From contig NZ_SRIB01000004.1 of NCBI RefSeq assembly GCF_004684055.1, positions 1 through 64,000 on the forward strand: a stretch of DNA of 64,000 bases, given 5' to 3'. The stretch is from Soehngenia longivitae (lineage in GTDB: Bacteria > Bacillota > Clostridia > Tissierellales > Tissierellaceae). The translations under genes and the position numbers were made by a program. This document shows, piece after piece, positions 9,324-18,176 of this stretch (the stretch's first letter is position 1; each line of letters starts with the position of its first letter). The notes beneath the pieces are model-generated. The model was not told the origin of the DNA. It ran no database searches and saw only the letters and a program-made list of their open reading frames with translations.

Positions 9324-10847
9324 CTAATTAGGTCCTCCGATGTGCCAAAGTGAATCAGATATTTGCCTTTTAATAGATGCAAAAATTTCTTCTAATGCAT
9401 CACTACTGTCAGCTATATAATATGGCTGATTAGGCAGATTACTTTTTGCTCCTGTGGCTATTGCGATATCTTTTAAGCTCCCATAATCTGATCGTACATT
9501 AGAAAACCCAATGACAAAAACATTTATAGCTTCATTTGTTCCATATTTATATGATTTTACCAGTTCACCAATCTTTTTAACGTATTCTGTACCATAAGTA
9601 TCAAGATATGAGCCGTTTCCTATTATAATGCCATTTGGATACGAAATTATATCTATATCTCTATACTCCTTTACATTAGAATTAACATTACCATCCCCAG
9701 TAAAATATGATGTGCCAGTTCTATTATAATAATAAAAATATTTACGATCCTGATAATCCCATCCTATATAATCATATATTCTCCCTTCATAAATTGTTGT
9801 TTGCCCTTGATAACTATTAAAATAAATAGTATGCCAATAATATTCTGTTGCACTTGCAAATGTTGTGACTCCATCAACCAAAATTATCATAAAATTTTTA
9901 TTCGTTTTATTTCTGTTTTCTTTTCGTTCATTGAATTCTGTTATTCTGTAATAACCTCTCCTTATCCCATCTCCAGTGTTTGTTCCACCTTCTGCAGTTA
10001 GGCCATTAATAGTATCAATAAAATTATATGTTACTTCATCTTTATTTGCATCTAAATTTGCTTTTACATTTAACATTTCTCCTGCCTCATTAGCAGTGGT
10101 ATTAAAAGGTACTAGACTCAGGTAGATATTAGGATTACTAGAAAACTCATTCACAAGTTCTATGGCCTTAGTTTTCATTATACTTATCCTTTTGCTGTTA
10201 TAATCATTGGTCCAGCTGCCGCTTAGTGTATACGCCATACTTCCAGAAGTATCTAACACCATACTAACTACTGCCTGTGAATTAGAAACTTCTGTTAGTT
10301 TTTTGTCATTCCTGTATGCTAATGTATTAGCAACTTTCCCATAAGCTCTGTCAACAACTTGAAGAGAGTTCATGCTCTCTAATCCAGAATTAATACTTCT
10401 ATCACCTTTTTCTGGATTTTTTACAGTTAAAGTGAATTCTAATACATTGTCTTCATTAGGTTTGGAATTTTTATTATATACTATATCCAATGTAGAGCCA
10501 TCGTCAACACTCAATAGTTCTACTTGCTTATGTGTATTAGTTGAACTATCCCATCTCCATTCAACTAACTTATCTTTTGTGTCGTTTAGCATAATATAAT
10601 TCCATTCTTCGGTAAGTTTATTTGCATTGTCTCTGTGAAGGATAAATACTCCTCCTGCATCTCTAATAGTGTTATTTAAAACCGTTGCTGCAACTCTAAT
10701 ATCAGATTGTATGTCAAATTCTTCTAAAGTCATACTTTCCGCCTTTTGTCCAAGCAAAAGCATACTTGTCGCTGTAGGCACTACGAGACCGATTATAGCT
10801 AATACAAGTATCAATTCAATTAATGTGACAGCCTTTCTATTTTTCAT
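9324..10847 (-). CDS. Pilin-like protein with von Willebrand factor A domain
   Basis: This 507-residue protein joins a type IV prepilin N-terminus (KNRKA then VTLIELILVLAIIGLVVP, Glu at +5) to a von Willebrand factor A domain. That domain has a metal-binding MIDAS motif DTSGSM (about residue 200), a later Thr in GGTNTGDG, and the hydrophobic strand FMIILVDG. The residue before the cleavage site is Ala instead of Gly. I chose the ATG at 10847 because GGGAG lies 8 bases upstream of it; the ATG at 10862 overlaps the previous stop and has that sequence downstream. vWA domains on pili often act as tip adhesins; that role is inferred here. Confidence 0.8.
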   Translation of the reverse strand: MKNRKAVTLIELILVLAIIGLVVPTATSMLLLGQKAESMTLEEFDIQSDIRVAATVLNNTIRDAGGVFILHRDNANKLTEEWNYIMLNDTKDKLVEWRWDSSTNTHKQVELLSVDDGSTLDIVYNKNSKPNEDNVLEFTLTVKNPEKGDRSINSGLESMNSLQVVDRAYGKVANTLAYRNDKKLTEVSNSQAVVSMVLDTSGSMAYTLSGSWTNDYNSKRISIMKTKAIELVNEFSSNPNIYLSLVPFNTTANEAGEMLNVKANLDANKDEVTYNFIDTINGLTAEGGTNTGDGIRRGYYRITEFNERKENRNKTNKNFMIILVDGVTTFASATEYYWHTIYFNSYQGQTTIYEGRIYDYIGWDYQDRKYFYYYNRTGTSYFTGDGNVNSNVKEYRDIDIISYPNGIIIGNGSYLDTYGTEYVKKIGELVKSYKYGTNEAINVFVIGFSNVRSDYGSLKDIAIATGAKSNLPNQPYYIADSSDALEEIFASIKRQISDSLWHIGGPN

Positions 10848-10862
10848 TTTATCAGCTCCCAT

Positions 10863-11285
10863 CTAATTAACCCAAACTTGTTCTCCAGGATCTACAGGAT
10901 TAATGTATAAAATCCTAGTGTATGTAATATCTGTATCATTCAAAGTAGAAGTTGACTTTATTTCTATCCAATCAGGGTAATTTTCATTATTAGATTGCTC
11001 TGCTATTATTTCAATTTTTCCATTATCTAATATTAACTCTTCATCATAAAATTCAATTTTGTCAGATCTAATATTATTAAATAACTCATTGTTGTCTTTA
11101 AAAAGTGCTTCTTTTGCTAACTCGGCTCCTGAATAAGCTAGATAGTAAGCTTCCATCTTTTGTTCCTGCAATTTAATTTGTTGATTGTTTGTATTCAACA
11201 AATGTAAAACCACTGACATGAAAAGTATTAATATAGTAAATATTAATAGAGAGAAAACTAGAAAACTTCCTTTTCTTTTTCTCAT
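10863..11285 (-). CDS. PilX/GspK-like minor pilin lacking Glu5
   Basis: This 140-residue protein begins MRKRKG SFLVFSLLIFTILILFMSVVLHLL. It has a short basic leader, Gly at a plausible cleavage site, and one long hydrophobic helix, but no Glu at +5. The following KMEAYYLAYSGAELAKEALF resembles the PilX N-terminal region. In characterised systems the tip-initiating pseudopilin GspK also lacks Glu5, because nothing precedes it in the fibre. It is the first gene of the pilus operon, with AAAGGAG upstream of the ATG at 11285. A minus-strand TATAAT lies at 11324-11329 but no matching -35 was found. Confidence 0.7.
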   Translation of the reverse strand: MRKRKGSFLVFSLLIFTILILFMSVVLHLLNTNNQQIKLQEQKMEAYYLAYSGAELAKEALFKDNNELFNNIRSDKIEFYDEELILDNGKIEIIAEQSNNENYPDWIEIKSTSTLNDTDITYTRILYINPVDPGEQVWVN

Positions 11286-11430
11286 AAAAATGCTCCTTTA
11301 AATAACTTAATATAATATTAATTATTATAATACTCTGTATTGAAAAAATATTCAATAAATTTTTACTATAACAATAAATATAAGTAGTCTATCCTATTTT
11401 TATTTTACCACTTTAAAGCATTATTTGCAA

Positions 11431-11453
11431 CAAAAAAAGCAGGTTGCCCTGCT
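11431..11453 (-). terminator. Intrinsic terminator of the alaS-udk operon
   Basis: On the minus strand AGCAGG and CCTGCT pair around a GCAA loop (11438-11453), followed immediately by seven T residues. The hairpin starts at the udk stop codon, so it ends the long housekeeping operon. The pilus operon begins about 130 bases further on. Confidence 0.85.
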
Positions 11454-12078
11454 AAAATTTTTGCCTGATTATGTCATTAACTTTTGTCACGATTATATCT
11501 ATAGCTACTCTATTGTACCCGCCCTCAGGAATAATAATGTCAGCATATCTCTTTGTGGGTTCTACAAACTGCAAATGAGCTGGTCTTACAGTATTCATAT
11601 ATTGATTTATTACCGATTCAAGTGTCCTTCCTCTATAATTGATATCTCGATTAATCCTTCTTATCACACGCACATCAGCATCTGTATCAACGAAAATTTT
11701 TATATCCATCATATTTCTTAATTCTTCATCGTATAATATCAATATACCTTCTAATATGATTATATCTTTTGGTTCTACCAATATCGTTTCTTTTTTGCGG
11801 TTGTGATTTTCAAAGTCATAAATTGGTTTTTCAATCGGCTCCCAATTCATTAATTTTCTTAAGTGATTTATTAAAAGCTGATTGTCAAATGCAAACGGAT
11901 GATCATAATTGGTCTTTACTCTCTCTTCAAAACTTAAATCACTTTGATCTTTGTAATACGAATCTTGTTCAATTACTGCGACATTTTTATCGGTGATAGA
12001 TTTGTAAATTTCATTTGTTACTGTAGATTTACCAGAGCCTGTACCTCCAGCTATTCCAATGATTATAGGGTTTTTCAT
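11452..12078 (-). CDS. udk: Uridine kinase
   Basis: Uridine/cytidine kinase of pyrimidine salvage: phosphorylates uridine and cytidine to UMP and CMP. The 208 residues match the family length. Walker A is GGTGSGKST (residues 11-19), with [16 protein letters not shown] and the Arg-rich lid region [12 protein letters not shown] as in bacterial Udk. The ATG at 12078 overlaps the end of the peptidase U32 gene by 4 bases, so they are translationally coupled. The trmR-trhP-udk order matches Bacillus subtilis yrrM-yrrN/O-udk. It is distinct from the longer TGS-containing kinase at 35789-37441. Confidence 0.95.
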   Translation of the reverse strand: MKNPIIIGIAGGTGSGKSTVTNEIYKSITDKNVAVIEQDSYYKDQSDLSFEERVKTNYDHPFAFDNQLLINHLRKLMNWEPIEKPIYDFENHNRKKETILVEPKDIIILEGILILYDEELRNMMDIKIFVDTDADVRVIRRINRDINYRGRTLESVINQYMNTVRPAHLQFVEPTKRYADIIIPEGGYNRVAIDIIVTKVNDIIRQKF

Positions 12079-13316
12079 TTATCATCATCTCTTTTCTTTC
12101 GAATCAAATAAAAAGGTTTAACTTGATTATAAATCTTCATTTTAATTAGTTGTTGAGCATGAGGTGCAGATTCTATAGGCTCATCTTCTTCATTCCACAT
12201 GTTTTCTATCTTAAATTCAAAATAATTCATATCTGGTCCGAATATTTCTAAGACATCTCCTACTTTAATTCTGTTTCTTTGTTCTATTGTTGCAATTTGC
12301 GTACTTTCATCATAATCTAAAATCATCCCTACAAAATCATATTTTCGAATATATGAATTTGTCGTAAATACTTGTGCATTAGTTTTTGCTTCATTATAGA
12401 AAAATCCAGTTGTAAAATCTCTGTGGCTTACTTTTCTCAATTCTTCAAGTAGTTTTATGTCGAATTTATAATTAAGCGGGTCTTTATAATAGTCATCTAT
12501 AGCCTTGCGGTATGCTCCTACTACGGTTGCTACGTAATATGGACTTTTTACTCGTCCTTCGATTTTAAAACTCTTTATACCAGCTTCTATCAATTCATCA
12601 ATATGATCAATCATACATAAATCTTTTGAATTAAATATAAAGGTGCCTTCTTCATGTTCTTCTATCGGGAAATATTCTCCAGGTCTTTTCTCTTCTACAA
12701 CATTGTATTTATATCTACATGGTTGAGCACAATCTCCCCTGTTTGCATCTCTACCTGTCATGTAACTGCTCAATAAACATCTTCCAGAATAGCTCATGCA
12801 CATTGCTCCATGAACAAATGTTTCCAATTCTAAATCATTAGGAGCTTTTTTTGATATAGCTCTTATTTCATCTAGCGTCAATTCTCTTGCTAGTACAATT
12901 CTTTTGATTCCGAGATTATACCAAAACATAATAGTTTCAAAATTTGTAACACTCGCTTGAGTGCTTAAATGTATTGGTAAATCTTTAGCCACACTTCTGA
13001 CGATATTAAAAATGCCAGGGTCTGAAACAATAACAGCATCTATGCCAATATCATTAATACTCTTTACATATTCGTCTAATCCTTTTAAATCTTCATCGTG
13101 TGGTACTATATTTAATGTCACATAGACTTTTTTATCTAGTTCATGTGCAAATTCAACAGCTTTTTTTATATCTTCTAATGTGAAATTTTTAGAAGCTTTT
13201 CTCAGTCCAAATGCCTCCCCACCTAAATAAACAGCATCTGCACCATATATGATAGCCATCTTTAATTTCTCTAGGTCACCTGCTGGAGCCAACAATTCAA
13301 CTCTATCCAAACTCAA
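12075..13316 (-). CDS. trhP: Peptidase U32 family tRNA hydroxylation protein (TrhP-like)
   Basis: This U32-family protein has 413 residues with the signature [26 protein letters not shown] at the N-terminus and a Cys set ([13 protein letters not shown] ... [13 protein letters not shown]) expected to bind a cluster or metal. Despite the name, U32 members of this type (B. subtilis TrhP1/TrhP2) hydroxylate uridine 34 of tRNAs to 5-hydroxyuridine. It overlaps the upstream methyltransferase by 4 bases, which would convert that product to 5-methoxyuridine. B. subtilis has two adjacent paralogues; here there is one. The specific assignment rests on this context. Confidence 0.85.
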   Translation of the reverse strand: MSLDRVELLAPAGDLEKLKMAIIYGADAVYLGGEAFGLRKASKNFTLEDIKKAVEFAHELDKKVYVTLNIVPHDEDLKGLDEYVKSINDIGIDAVIVSDPGIFNIVRSVAKDLPIHLSTQASVTNFETIMFWYNLGIKRIVLARELTLDEIRAISKKAPNDLELETFVHGAMCMSYSGRCLLSSYMTGRDANRGDCAQPCRYKYNVVEEKRPGEYFPIEEHEEGTFIFNSKDLCMIDHIDELIEAGIKSFKIEGRVKSPYYVATVVGAYRKAIDDYYKDPLNYKFDIKLLEELRKVSHRDFTTGFFYNEAKTNAQVFTTNSYIRKYDFVGMILDYDESTQIATIEQRNRIKVGDVLEIFGPDMNYFEFKIENMWNEEDEPIESAPHAQQLIKMKIYNQVKPFYLIRKKRDDDK

Positions 13317-13960
13317 TCCCCCTTATATGTTAATGCTACCCCATCTCCTATAGGTATTATAGAAGTTATGTAGCCATCTATCGTAGTTATATATTCTAAA
13401 TAATTTCTCATATTTTTCACGATTGTTCTCTTTCTTCTGTGAATAGAATCATCAACAGCCGTCATACCCTTGTACAGTACATTATCTGATATGATCACAC
13501 CACCATTATTTAGCATGTCTTTTCCCATATCAAAATACTCTTTATATCTAGATTTATTTGCATCTATGAAAATTAAATCATATTTTTTAGTCAATAGTGG
13601 CAATACTGAAATCGCATCCCCTTCTATCACTTGAATATTATTTGATAAATTAGCATTATTGATGTTATTTATTGCAATATCAACTAGCAGTGGATCTAAC
13701 TCAATGGTTGTTATCTTACATTGTAAATTTAAACTATGAGCCATCAAAATAGATGAATAACCAATAGCAGTACCAATTTCAAGTATTTCTTTAGGTTTAA
13801 TCATCTTTAATAATACTTTTAATAATTGAGCAGTCTCTTTTTGTAGAATGGGAATTTTGTTGATATTAGCATATGTTCTCAATTCATTTAAGAATTTTGA
13901 TTCTTCAGAGTATAAACTTTGAATATAATTAATAACTTTATCATTTATTATATAAGACAT
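13313..13960 (-). CDS. trmR: O-methyltransferase, likely tRNA 5-hydroxyuridine methyltransferase
   Basis: SAM-dependent class I O-methyltransferase of 215 residues. The SAM-binding motif is ILEIGTAIGYSSILMA, followed by TTIELDPLLVDIA and the metal-binding IFIDANKSRYKEYFD, as in the catechol/caffeoyl-CoA-like family. B. subtilis TrmR (YrrM) methylates 5-hydroxyuridine-34 of tRNA, and the neighbouring U32 protein makes that substrate. I start it at the ATG at 13960, two bases after the QueT stop with AAGGA upstream, in place of an ATG at 14020 inside queT that would add a 20-residue extension. Confidence 0.85.
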   Translation of the reverse strand: MSYIINDKVINYIQSLYSEESKFLNELRTYANINKIPILQKETAQLLKVLLKMIKPKEILEIGTAIGYSSILMAHSLNLQCKITTIELDPLLVDIAINNINNANLSNNIQVIEGDAISVLPLLTKKYDLIFIDANKSRYKEYFDMGKDMLNNGGVIISDNVLYKGMTAVDDSIHRRKRTIVKNMRNYLEYITTIDGYITSIIPIGDGVALTYKGD

Positions 13961-13964
13961 CGCT

Positions 13965-14462
13965 TTACCATTCCTTATATATTGAAGCTTTTTCGTAAAC
14001 ATAAAGTATGATATTTCCAAATATTAAAAGAGAGGCTAATTCCCCTAAACTTATTCCTAAAACAGTATATAAATATGGTATCTTAGTAAAAAATGAAACC
14101 CAAATTGATACTATTAATCCGTTTAAAATTACAGGATATGAAATTGCCAATACTTTATTTTTTGCTTTTGATGTGAGATAAGCAGATATTAACGTTACTA
14201 AAGACCCTCCTATAATATCAACTAATCCGAAACCTGAATAAGGAGCAAGAATAACATTCGAAAGTAGTACTCCTACGAATAGCCCAGGCACTGCAGCAGA
14301 TTCAACAAAAGGTAATAGTGCAAGCCCTTCAGCAATGCGAAGTTGTACTGGCCCATAAGTTAAATTTAAAATTGGGAAAGGCAATGCTTGAATAATTATG
14401 AGAACAATGTATATAGCTGCTATTAAACTGGCTTTTGTCAAATATTTTATATCCATCTTCAT
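13965..14462 (-). CDS. queT: QueT-family ECF transporter substrate-binding (S) component
   Basis: Integral membrane protein of 165 residues with five or six hydrophobic helices and the QueT hallmark region PILNLTYGPVQLRIAEGLALLPF. QueT proteins are the specificity subunits of energy-coupling-factor transporters for queuosine precursors and need a shared EcfAAT module, which is not in this window. Its location just before trmR and trhP, both acting on wobble position 34, fits a shared theme of tRNA wobble modification. Substrate assignment is by family only. Confidence 0.85.
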   Translation of the reverse strand: MKMDIKYLTKASLIAAIYIVLIIIQALPFPILNLTYGPVQLRIAEGLALLPFVESAAVPGLFVGVLLSNVILAPYSGFGLVDIIGGSLVTLISAYLTSKAKNKVLAISYPVILNGLIVSIWVSFFTKIPYLYTVLGISLGELASLLIFGNIILYVYEKASIYKEW

Positions 14463-14474
14463 ATTGTTTGCTCC

Positions 14475-15068
14475 TTATAAATTAAGTATAAATGGTACTA
14501 AGATAGGTACTGCAAATGTGCAAACCGCACCAGTGATAAAAGCTATCAACGCAACTTCAGAATCAGTTGATTTAGAAATAATCGGCAAGCTAGTATCCAT
14601 AGCTGTCGCGCCAGCAGGTGCTATTGCCTCTATAAATCCTATTTTCTTTGCTACTAAAGGTATAGTAGTAATCGCAATTAACTCTCTAATAACATTTGAT
14701 ATAAAAGCTAATGCAGAAAGTTCATTAGAATAACTAGCTATAAGTATTGAGGATAATGAGTACCAACCAAGCCCTGCCCCAATTGCTCCAGCTTCATTAA
14801 ATGGTAATTTAAGTATTATTCCTGCTATGGCAGAACCTAATATACTTCCTGATATTATCGCAAATGGTACTAATAGTATTCGAATACCTTTTGCTTTAAT
14901 TCTGCTAAATACAGACTTGTTTAATCCAATATCTATTCCAACAAAAAACAAGAGTAGCATTAATCCAAAATCTATTATGTAGTCTGCATAATTTAAAATA
15001 TTTTGAGGCAATAAAAAGTACCCTGAGATAATTCCAATTATAACAGTTATTACAATTTTAAGAGTCAT
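14475..15068 (-). CDS. LysO-like lysine exporter, C-terminal part as a separate protein
   Basis: Membrane protein of 197 residues with six or so helices, matching the second, larger part of LysO/YbjE (DUF340), including DFGLMLLLFFVGIDIG, EAGAIGAGLGWYSLSSIL and AIAPAGATAMDTSLPII. Single-chain LysO proteins of about 300 residues export lysine and toxic analogues. Here the protein is made as two chains: the start at 15068 overlaps the stop of the 95-residue N-terminal partner by 4 bases. Coupled translation suggests a two-subunit transporter instead of a broken gene. Confidence 0.8.
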   Translation of the reverse strand: MTLKIVITVIIGIISGYFLLPQNILNYADYIIDFGLMLLLFFVGIDIGLNKSVFSRIKAKGIRILLVPFAIISGSILGSAIAGIILKLPFNEAGAIGAGLGWYSLSSILIASYSNELSALAFISNVIRELIAITTIPLVAKKIGFIEAIAPAGATAMDTSLPIISKSTDSEVALIAFITGAVCTFAVPILVPFILNL

Positions 15069-15352
15069 TCCTTACCTCCTAAAAATAATTTGTTTATAAT
15101 GTATACGAAAATGACACTGAATCCAACTGTAAATATGCTCATGATAAGAGCATTTAAGCCTATTGATAAGAATGAATTGATTACTTTATCATCCAATCCT
15201 ATTTTTACACCCATGATGAAAAGTAAAAAAAGTAGACAGGCAGTTTGTAGACTGCCTAATCTCTTTATAAATTTTTCTTTTAATTTTACTTTTGCACCTA
15301 TTAAGCCACCTAATACAATTATCCCCAGATACATAAGAAGCCTAGTAGTCAT
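15065..15352 (-). CDS. LysO-like lysine exporter, N-terminal part as a separate protein
   Basis: This 95-residue membrane protein has three hydrophobic segments and the pattern LGSLQTACLLFLLFIMGVKIG, which corresponds to the N-terminal LysO domain. It carries its own Shine-Dalgarno (GGAGG upstream of the ATG at 15352) and overlaps the C-terminal partner at ATGA. The two-gene split with intact signals looks ancestral in arrangement and not a recent frameshift, because each part starts and ends cleanly. Confidence 0.8.
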   Translation of the reverse strand: MTTRLLMYLGIIVLGGLIGAKVKLKEKFIKRLGSLQTACLLFLLFIMGVKIGLDDKVINSFLSIGLNALIMSIFTVGFSVIFVYIINKLFLGGKE

Positions 15353-15358
15353 ATTGCT

Positions 15359-17020
15359 TTAAACCTCCATAATTATTGGCAATATCATCGGATTTCTCTT
15401 GAGTGTTGTATACAAATATGTCCTTAAATCATCTCTAATATTAGATTTTATTGTTGACCAATCAGAAATTTTCTTTGCTTCACAAGTATCCAATGTCTGC
15501 TTTACAATTTTTCTAACTTCTTCCATTAATTCCTCAGATTCTCTTACATATACAAACCCTCTAGAGACTATATCCGGTCCTGATTCAACTGCACCTGTTT
15601 GTTTGTTAATAGTTACTACTACAACAATCAAGCCATCTTCAGATAAGTGTTTCCTATCTCTCAATACAATATTACCGACATCTCCAACGCCTAAACCATC
15701 TACTAAGATATTACCAGCTTGTACCATTTGCCCGAGATTAGCACTATCTCTTGTAAATTCAAGGCTTTGCCCATTTTCTAATATGAATATATTTTCTCTA
15801 GGTGTACCTAACTGATAGCTAATATCCGCATGATGTCTTAGATGTCTTGTTTCCCCATGAACTGGTATAAAATACTTTGGTTTTACTAAGGTATGAATTA
15901 ACTTTAATTCTTCTTGACAAGCATGACCAGATACATGTATATCAGCTAATGCTTCATAGATAACATTTGTACCTTTTTCCAACAATTTGTTTATTACCTT
16001 AGAAACAGTAATTTCATTTCCTGGAATTGGTGTAGCTGATATGATGACCATATCATCTGACATAAGCTCAATTTTCCTATGCTCATTGTTTGCTATTCTA
16101 GTTAAAGCGCTCATTGGTTCGCCTTGGCTCCCAGTTGTTATAATTACTATTTCTTTCTTATTATACTTATTCATATCATTTATTTCTATCAACGTCTCAG
16201 GGTTAACTCTTAAATATCCAAGCTCATTTGCAACATTTATGTTATTTACCATAGACCTTCCAGAAATAACAACTTTACGATCATTTAATTCAGCTGCATC
16301 AATTATCTGCTGTATTCTGTAAATGTTTGACGCAAAAGTTGCAACAATTATCCTACCTTCAGCTTTATAAAATAGATCTCTAAATGTCTCCCCTACAGTT
16401 CTCTCGCTTAAAGTATAACCTGGTCTAATTACATTTGTTGAATCGGACAACAATGCTAATACTCCTTTATTTCCTAATTCAGCAAATCTATTTAAATCCA
16501 TTACATCCCCTGAAATAGGAGTAAAATCAACCTTAAAGTCTCCAGTTTGAATTACAGTTCCTATTGGCGAAGTTAATGCTATTGCAGCAGAATCAGGTAT
16601 GCTGTGTGTTGTCCTGATAAATTCAACTTCAAAATGTCCTAATTTAAATTTATCTCCATGTTTTACGACATTTAGATTAGCATTCTCTAAATTATGCTCT
16701 TTAAGTTTGTTTTGCAATAGTCCTATAGTCAATTTTGTTCCATAAATAGGCATATCAATCTTCTTTAAGACATATGGAATTGCTCCTATATGATCTTCGT
16801 GCCCATGTGTTAGAAGTAACCCTTTGATTTTGTCTTTATTTTTCATCAAATAAGTTACATCTGGTATAACGACATCAACTCCAAGCATTTCGTCTCCTGG
16901 AAATGTCATTCCGCAGTCAACTATGACTATACTATCCTTATATTCGTGTACAGTCATGTTCTTGCCTATTTCCCCTAGTCCTCCTAAGGGAATGATTTTT
17001 AATTTGTTTTCTTTTGCCAC
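15359..17020 (-). CDS. rnj: Ribonuclease J
   Basis: RNase J of 553 residues, a 5'-exonuclease/endonuclease of the metallo-beta-lactamase (beta-CASP) superfamily that drives mRNA decay and rRNA maturation in Gram-positive bacteria. The zinc-binding motif LTHGHEDHIGAIPYVL is present (about residues 72-87), together with QTGDFKVDFTP, the GSQGEPMSALTRIA signature, and the beta-CASP VSGHACQEEL and IPVHGETRHLRHHA segments. The C-terminal dimerisation domain is complete. Whether it is J1 or J2 cannot be decided from one copy. It sits between fur and the lysO halves. Confidence 0.95.
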   Translation of the reverse strand: MAKENKLKIIPLGGLGEIGKNMTVHEYKDSIVIVDCGMTFPGDEMLGVDVVIPDVTYLMKNKDKIKGLLLTHGHEDHIGAIPYVLKKIDMPIYGTKLTIGLLQNKLKEHNLENANLNVVKHGDKFKLGHFEVEFIRTTHSIPDSAAIALTSPIGTVIQTGDFKVDFTPISGDVMDLNRFAELGNKGVLALLSDSTNVIRPGYTLSERTVGETFRDLFYKAEGRIIVATFASNIYRIQQIIDAAELNDRKVVISGRSMVNNINVANELGYLRVNPETLIEINDMNKYNKKEIVIITTGSQGEPMSALTRIANNEHRKIELMSDDMVIISATPIPGNEITVSKVINKLLEKGTNVIYEALADIHVSGHACQEELKLIHTLVKPKYFIPVHGETRHLRHHADISYQLGTPRENIFILENGQSLEFTRDSANLGQMVQAGNILVDGLGVGDVGNIVLRDRKHLSEDGLIVVVVTINKQTGAVESGPDIVSRGFVYVRESEELMEEVRKIVKQTLDTCEAKKISDWSTIKSNIRDDLRTYLYTTLKRNPMILPIIMEV

Positions 17021-17037
17021 TATATCACTCCCAATTT

Positions 17038-17493
17038 TTATTTTTCTTTATTTTTACATTCTTTACAAATTCCGTAAAATTTAGCATCGTGATCACTTAC
17101 TACAAAACCTTCTTCAATCTCAATTTCGTGTTCAAGCGATTCCAATAAATCTAATTTTACTTCTGTTACTTTCCCGCATTGCGTACATATCAAATGATGG
17201 TGGTGATGATTTTCGGCCTCGGTATTTAATTCATATCTTGTTACCCCATCATCAAAATTGATCTTATATACTATGCCTAATTTTTCAAACAACTGCAATG
17301 TTCTATATACTGTTGCAATCCCAATGTCTTTTTTCTCTTTGGATATTATTTTATGCACATCTTCGCAACTTAAATGTTCATTTTTATTTTCAAATAAAAT
17401 ATTCAATATTTCTTCCCTTTGGTTAGTAGACTTGTACCCTTTCTGCTGCAACATATAAAGATACTTTTCAATTTTACTTTCCACTTTAACCAC
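17038..17493 (-). CDS. Fur-family metal- or peroxide-responsive regulator
   Basis: Ferric uptake regulator-family repressor, 151 residues. The N-terminal winged helix has TNQREEILNILFENKNEHLSCEDVH and DIGIATVYRTLQLFEKLGIV. The metal-binding dimerisation region is RYELNTEAENHHHHHLICTQCGKVTEV, with structural zinc ligands CTQC and CKEC. A run of five His residues is slightly longer than usual. Fur, Zur and PerR cannot be separated by eye; PerR-like function is plausible in an anaerobe. It is 5 bases from the DUF1292 gene. Confidence 0.9.
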   Translation of the reverse strand: MVKVESKIEKYLYMLQQKGYKSTNQREEILNILFENKNEHLSCEDVHKIISKEKKDIGIATVYRTLQLFEKLGIVYKINFDDGVTRYELNTEAENHHHHHLICTQCGKVTEVKLDLLESLEHEIEIEEGFVVSDHDAKFYGICKECKNKEK

Positions 17494-17498
17494 ACCAC

Positions 17499-17747
17499 CT
17501 ATTGCAGTTGTTCTTTCATCAACTCTTCATACACTTCTTTTGCTTCTTCTAGTTCTTCATCATCAATACCCACGAGTATTTCATCCCCATTTTCATCTAT
17601 GTCTATCTTTAATATATATGTTGGTGATTCAATATCTTCGCTTGGTAACAATACTAGATAATCTGTATCATCTATACTGAATTTTGCTTTTATTAAAAAC
17701 TCCATTTCATTTCCTAATTCATCGTAAAATACAGCTTTTTGTTGCAT
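17499..17747 (-). CDS. DUF1292 family protein (YrzB-like)
   Basis: Small acidic protein of 82 residues with the DUF1292 pattern FYDELGNEMEFLIKAKFSIDDTDYLVLLPS...PTYILKIDIDENGDEILVGIDDEEL. The function of the family is not established. In Bacillota it commonly lies between ruvX and the mltG/trmR region, as B. subtilis yrzB does, and the same placement is seen here (10 bases after ruvX). A second, His-rich DUF1292 protein lies at 41164-41526. Confidence 0.85.
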   Translation of the reverse strand: MQQKAVFYDELGNEMEFLIKAKFSIDDTDYLVLLPSEDIESPTYILKIDIDENGDEILVGIDDEELEEAKEVYEELMKEQLQ

Positions 17748-17757
17748 GTTTTCCTCC

Positions 17758-18168
17758 TTATTTTCTATCTAAATAGCTTTGTAGTATATACGATGCAGCA
17801 ACCTTATCTACTACATGTTTTCTATTTCCTCTTCTAACATTAGCTTCCAGTAAGACTCTTGTAGCTGAAACTGTTGATAGTCTTTCATCAACATATATAA
17901 TCTCGACATTAAATTTGTTTTTAACTTTTTCAGCAAATTTTTTAACTTTTTCACAAGATTCACCCATACTACCGTCCATATTAAGAGGCAATCCAACTAC
18001 CACTTTTTTAATATTGTATTCTTCTATTATTTTCCCTATTTCATCAAAGTCTTTCTTTTTGCCTACTCGATCAATAGTTATTAACCCTTGTGCTGTTAGT
18101 CCCAAAAGATCGCTTAAAGCAACTCCAATTCTTTTTTCGCCAACATCTAATCCAATAATTCTCTCCAT
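17758..18168 (-). CDS. ruvX: YqgF/RuvX Holliday junction resolvase-like, pre-16S rRNA nuclease
   Basis: RNase H-fold protein of 136 residues, the usual YqgF length. Motifs in order are IIGLDVGEKRIGVALSD (first catalytic Asp), VVGLPLNMDGS, YVDERLSTVSA (catalytic Glu) and KHVVDKVAASYILQSYLD (last Asp). In E. coli YqgF processes the 5' end of 16S rRNA; a role in recombination is also suggested for the family. It starts 8 bases after the aldo/keto reductase stop and precedes DUF1292. Confidence 0.93.
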   Translation of the reverse strand: MERIIGLDVGEKRIGVALSDLLGLTAQGLITIDRVGKKKDFDEIGKIIEEYNIKKVVVGLPLNMDGSMGESCEKVKKFAEKVKNKFNVEIIYVDERLSTVSATRVLLEANVRRGNRKHVVDKVAASYILQSYLDRK

Positions 18169-18176
18169 TTAATCAC

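Noticed and set aside
11173-11355. 60-codon minus-strand open frame overlapping the first pilin gene
   Set aside because: Out of frame with the PilX-like gene, no Shine-Dalgarno, no recognisable features.
13961-14020. N-terminal extension of the O-methyltransferase
   Set aside because: The added 20 residues overlap the end of queT and do not resemble the family; a start with a better signal lies at 13960.
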